From Cafeteria roenbergensis (Eukaryota; Sar; Bigyra; Bicosoecida; Cafeteriaceae), in contig VLTN01000001.1 in NCBI GenBank assembly GCA_008330645.1, positions 496,001 through 560,000 on the forward strand: 64,000 nt of DNA, given 5' to 3'. The translations under genes and the position numbers were made by a program. The number at the start of each line of letters is the position of its first letter. Position 1 is the stretch's first letter. Of this stretch, positions 62,731 to 64,000 are shown one piece after another. A model generated the notes under the pieces. That model saw only the letters and a program-made list of their open reading frames with translations. It was not told the origin of the DNA and did no database searches.

Positions 62731-63427
62731 GGCCGCACGCGGCTTCAACGCTAGCGCCGCAGCAAGTGATGGACGGCACCAGCGACTACGAGCCCCAACT
62801 CAGAGTCGCGCATTGAACTTCCGGGCGCGGGACTATAAACAAACCCGTTGCTCGCAACGCGGCCAGCAAGCCACACCCTGCGCCGGGGTCACTGCCGCCC
62901 CATTGCCTGTCCCGGATTCCCGCCAGGAAGGCGGCAACTCCGCGGACTCAGGCTCCGGCATGAACCTGGTCGAGGCGGAGCCCGTGAGGAGCGGCTGCAC
63001 TGTTGGCCAGGGCGTTGCTGCAGTCGCTGAGAAGACGAGCGCCTTGCAGGCCTCTCGGCGCCGCGCCCGCGGACCCTGCGCCTGGGCCGCCCTCCCCTGG
63101 TTGAGCAGCGCGCTCTTTGTGTGCCTTCCCGGTTAAGCGCAGTCTGAGGTCTGGATCGGCCCAGCAGCTGCTGGGCGCTCCGCGGCCCAGGGCACGTGAG
63201 TTTTAGGGCTTGAACGTCCAGCGCGGCAGTGTTGCAGCCAGTGACGGCGGGCGCGGCAGCCGGCCCGCCCCAGGGGAACCATGCGCACGGGGACTGCGCT
63301 CCAGCCGGGCCGACCAGCTGCTGGCGGCGGCGTTGGCACGGGCTGACGCGAGCGCCTCTTGGCTCTCGAGTCGCCCTCCACTGCTGCTCCTTCTCGAGCG
63401 CCCGTCTGCCTTCCGGACACGTCGCAG
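62731..63427. other. Shared upstream region, DNAL4 / P4-ATPase
   Basis: Contains the promoters of both genes and the first exon(s) of the flippase, which I could not place. A TATAAA lies at 62834-62839 on the plus strand. Plausible plus-strand donors are GTGAGG at about 62982 (after ATGAACCTGGTCGAG...) and GTGAGT at about 63196. Confidence 0.4.
62834..62839 (+). promoter_or_regulatory. Possible TATA box
   Basis: TATAAA in GGACTATAAACAAA, rare in this GC-rich DNA, upstream of the plus-strand P4-ATPase exons. Function not shown. Confidence 0.3.
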
Positions 63428-64000
63428 GACTCCGAATGCCATATCCACGGCCAAGTATTCGCCATGGCTCTTCATCCCTCAGTGCCTGGTGGAGCAGTTC
63501 TACAGGACTGCCAACGTGTACTTCCTGGCCATTGCCGTGGTGCAGGTGAGGCAGGCGAAATGTGCTCTCGCGGCGGCAGCCCGCGGCGGCACGGCTCCTG
63601 GCCTCGCGGCCCGTGGGCAGCAGCTCGCAGCGCGCTCTCCGTTTTCAAGCAAGGCAGTCTGGCGTTCCAGGCGGCAGGGGGCCGCTGCGACGGGCGCGGG
63701 CGCTGGGCTCCATGCGCGAGGGGCTGCGGTTGACGACAGCAGCGAAGCTCCGCCGCCGCGCCCTCCCCCCCCCATCCTCCGCTCCTTTCCCTGCTTGCGC
63801 TTGGCCGCAGATTGTCACCGACCTCTCGCCTACGAACCAGTACTCTACTCTGGTACCTCTGCTTGCCGTGATCCTGCTGTCCATGGCCAAGGAGGGTGTT
63901 GAGGACTGGCGTCGCCACTCGGCGGATAGCACGTCAAACAAGGCGCCGGTCCGAGTGTTGCGCGCTGGCGGGTGGGCTGTTGCCGAGCGCCAGGAAATTC
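63428..64000 (+). CDS. P4-ATPase phospholipid flippase (5' part, runs off the window)
   Basis: Two exons are readable: 63428-63545 and 63811-64000, joined in phase 0 over a 265-bp intron (GTGAGG donor, TTGGCCGCAG acceptor). They encode TPNAISTAKYSPWLFIP, QCLVEQFYRTANVYFLAI and then IVTDLSPTNQYSTLVPL, AKEGVEDWRRHSADSTSN: the conserved first two helices and the start of the actuator domain of P4-ATPases. These pumps move phosphatidylserine or other lipids to the cytosolic leaflet in Golgi, endosome and plasma membrane. The exon at 63428 follows a GTCGCAG acceptor, so at least one coding exon lies upstream. The catalytic DKTG site is beyond the right edge. Confidence 0.93.

Overview
The window is nuclear DNA of a GC-rich, flagellated unicellular eukaryote. 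Eukaryotic origin is shown by about twenty spliceosomal introns that can be placed exactly from protein homology (mostly 105-390 bp, donor GTGAG, acceptor GCAG), and by genes for NSF, calmodulin, condensin II, the WASH complex and a trithorax-type methyltransferase. A dynein light chain of the DNAL4 type, with an ARL13-like GTPase, points to a cilium or flagellum. The calmodulin C-terminus (EEFVKMMMSK) is the form I associate with stramenopiles and related chromist algae; the DUF1499 protein also fits an alga. I do not name a genus.

Layout, left to right. 1-4.5 kb: end of a mitochondrial carnitine/acylcarnitine-type carrier (-), an organelle-targeted cysteinyl-tRNA synthetase (+) and a DUF1499 membrane protein (+). 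4.5-10.7 kb: two large unrecognised proteins in divergent orientation, one low-complexity (-) and one coiled-coil (+). 10.9-15.5 kb: a degenerate calmodulin paralogue, calmodulin and a GnT-I-like Golgi glycosyltransferase, all (-). 15.9-17.1 kb: an intramembrane rhomboid protease (+). 17.5-20.6 kb: a tandem array of seven identical tRNA-Ala(CGC) genes in 475-bp units. 20.8-25.8 kb: a very large M16 metallopeptidase with a C-terminal membrane anchor (+). 26.0-31.3 kb: a FAM136A-like protein (-), NSF (-) and a TMEM144 transporter (+). 31.7-41.3 kb: a 3005-residue trithorax/ATX-like H3K4 methyltransferase (+). 41.8-53.8 kb: an ARL13-like GTPase (-), condensin-II subunit D3 (+), the rRNA-processing nuclease NOB1 (+) and a TRM10-type tRNA m1G9/m1A9 methyltransferase (-). 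54.0-64.0 kb: an organelle-type helical-repeat protein with an apparent frameshift (+), a secreted TPR-aspartyl/asparaginyl hydroxylase (-), WASH (+), a DNAL4-type dynein light chain (-) and the 5' part of a P4-ATPase lipid flippase (+).

The genes are dense housekeeping genes and do not form one pathway. Several belong to shared processes: membrane traffic (NSF, WASH, P4-ATPase), translation (CARS, NOB1, TRMT10, the tRNA-Ala array), chromatin (KMT2-like, NCAPD3), calcium signalling (calmodulin and its paralogue) and cilia (DNAL4, ARL13-like). Many neighbours are divergent and share 200-350 bp upstream regions. I saw no reverse transcriptase, transposase, integrase or other mobile-element gene, no CRISPR array and no virus-like element.

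The most unusual points are the methyltransferase whose SET domain seems to have lost its whole post-SET zinc site (the NHSC cysteine is Gly and the Cys-rich tail is absent), the tRNA-Ala array whose spacers are shuffled mosaics of two-allele sites, the GnT-I-like enzyme fused to a GT18-like Cys-rich tail, and the calmodulin duplicate with preserved intron positions but only one canonical EF-hand.
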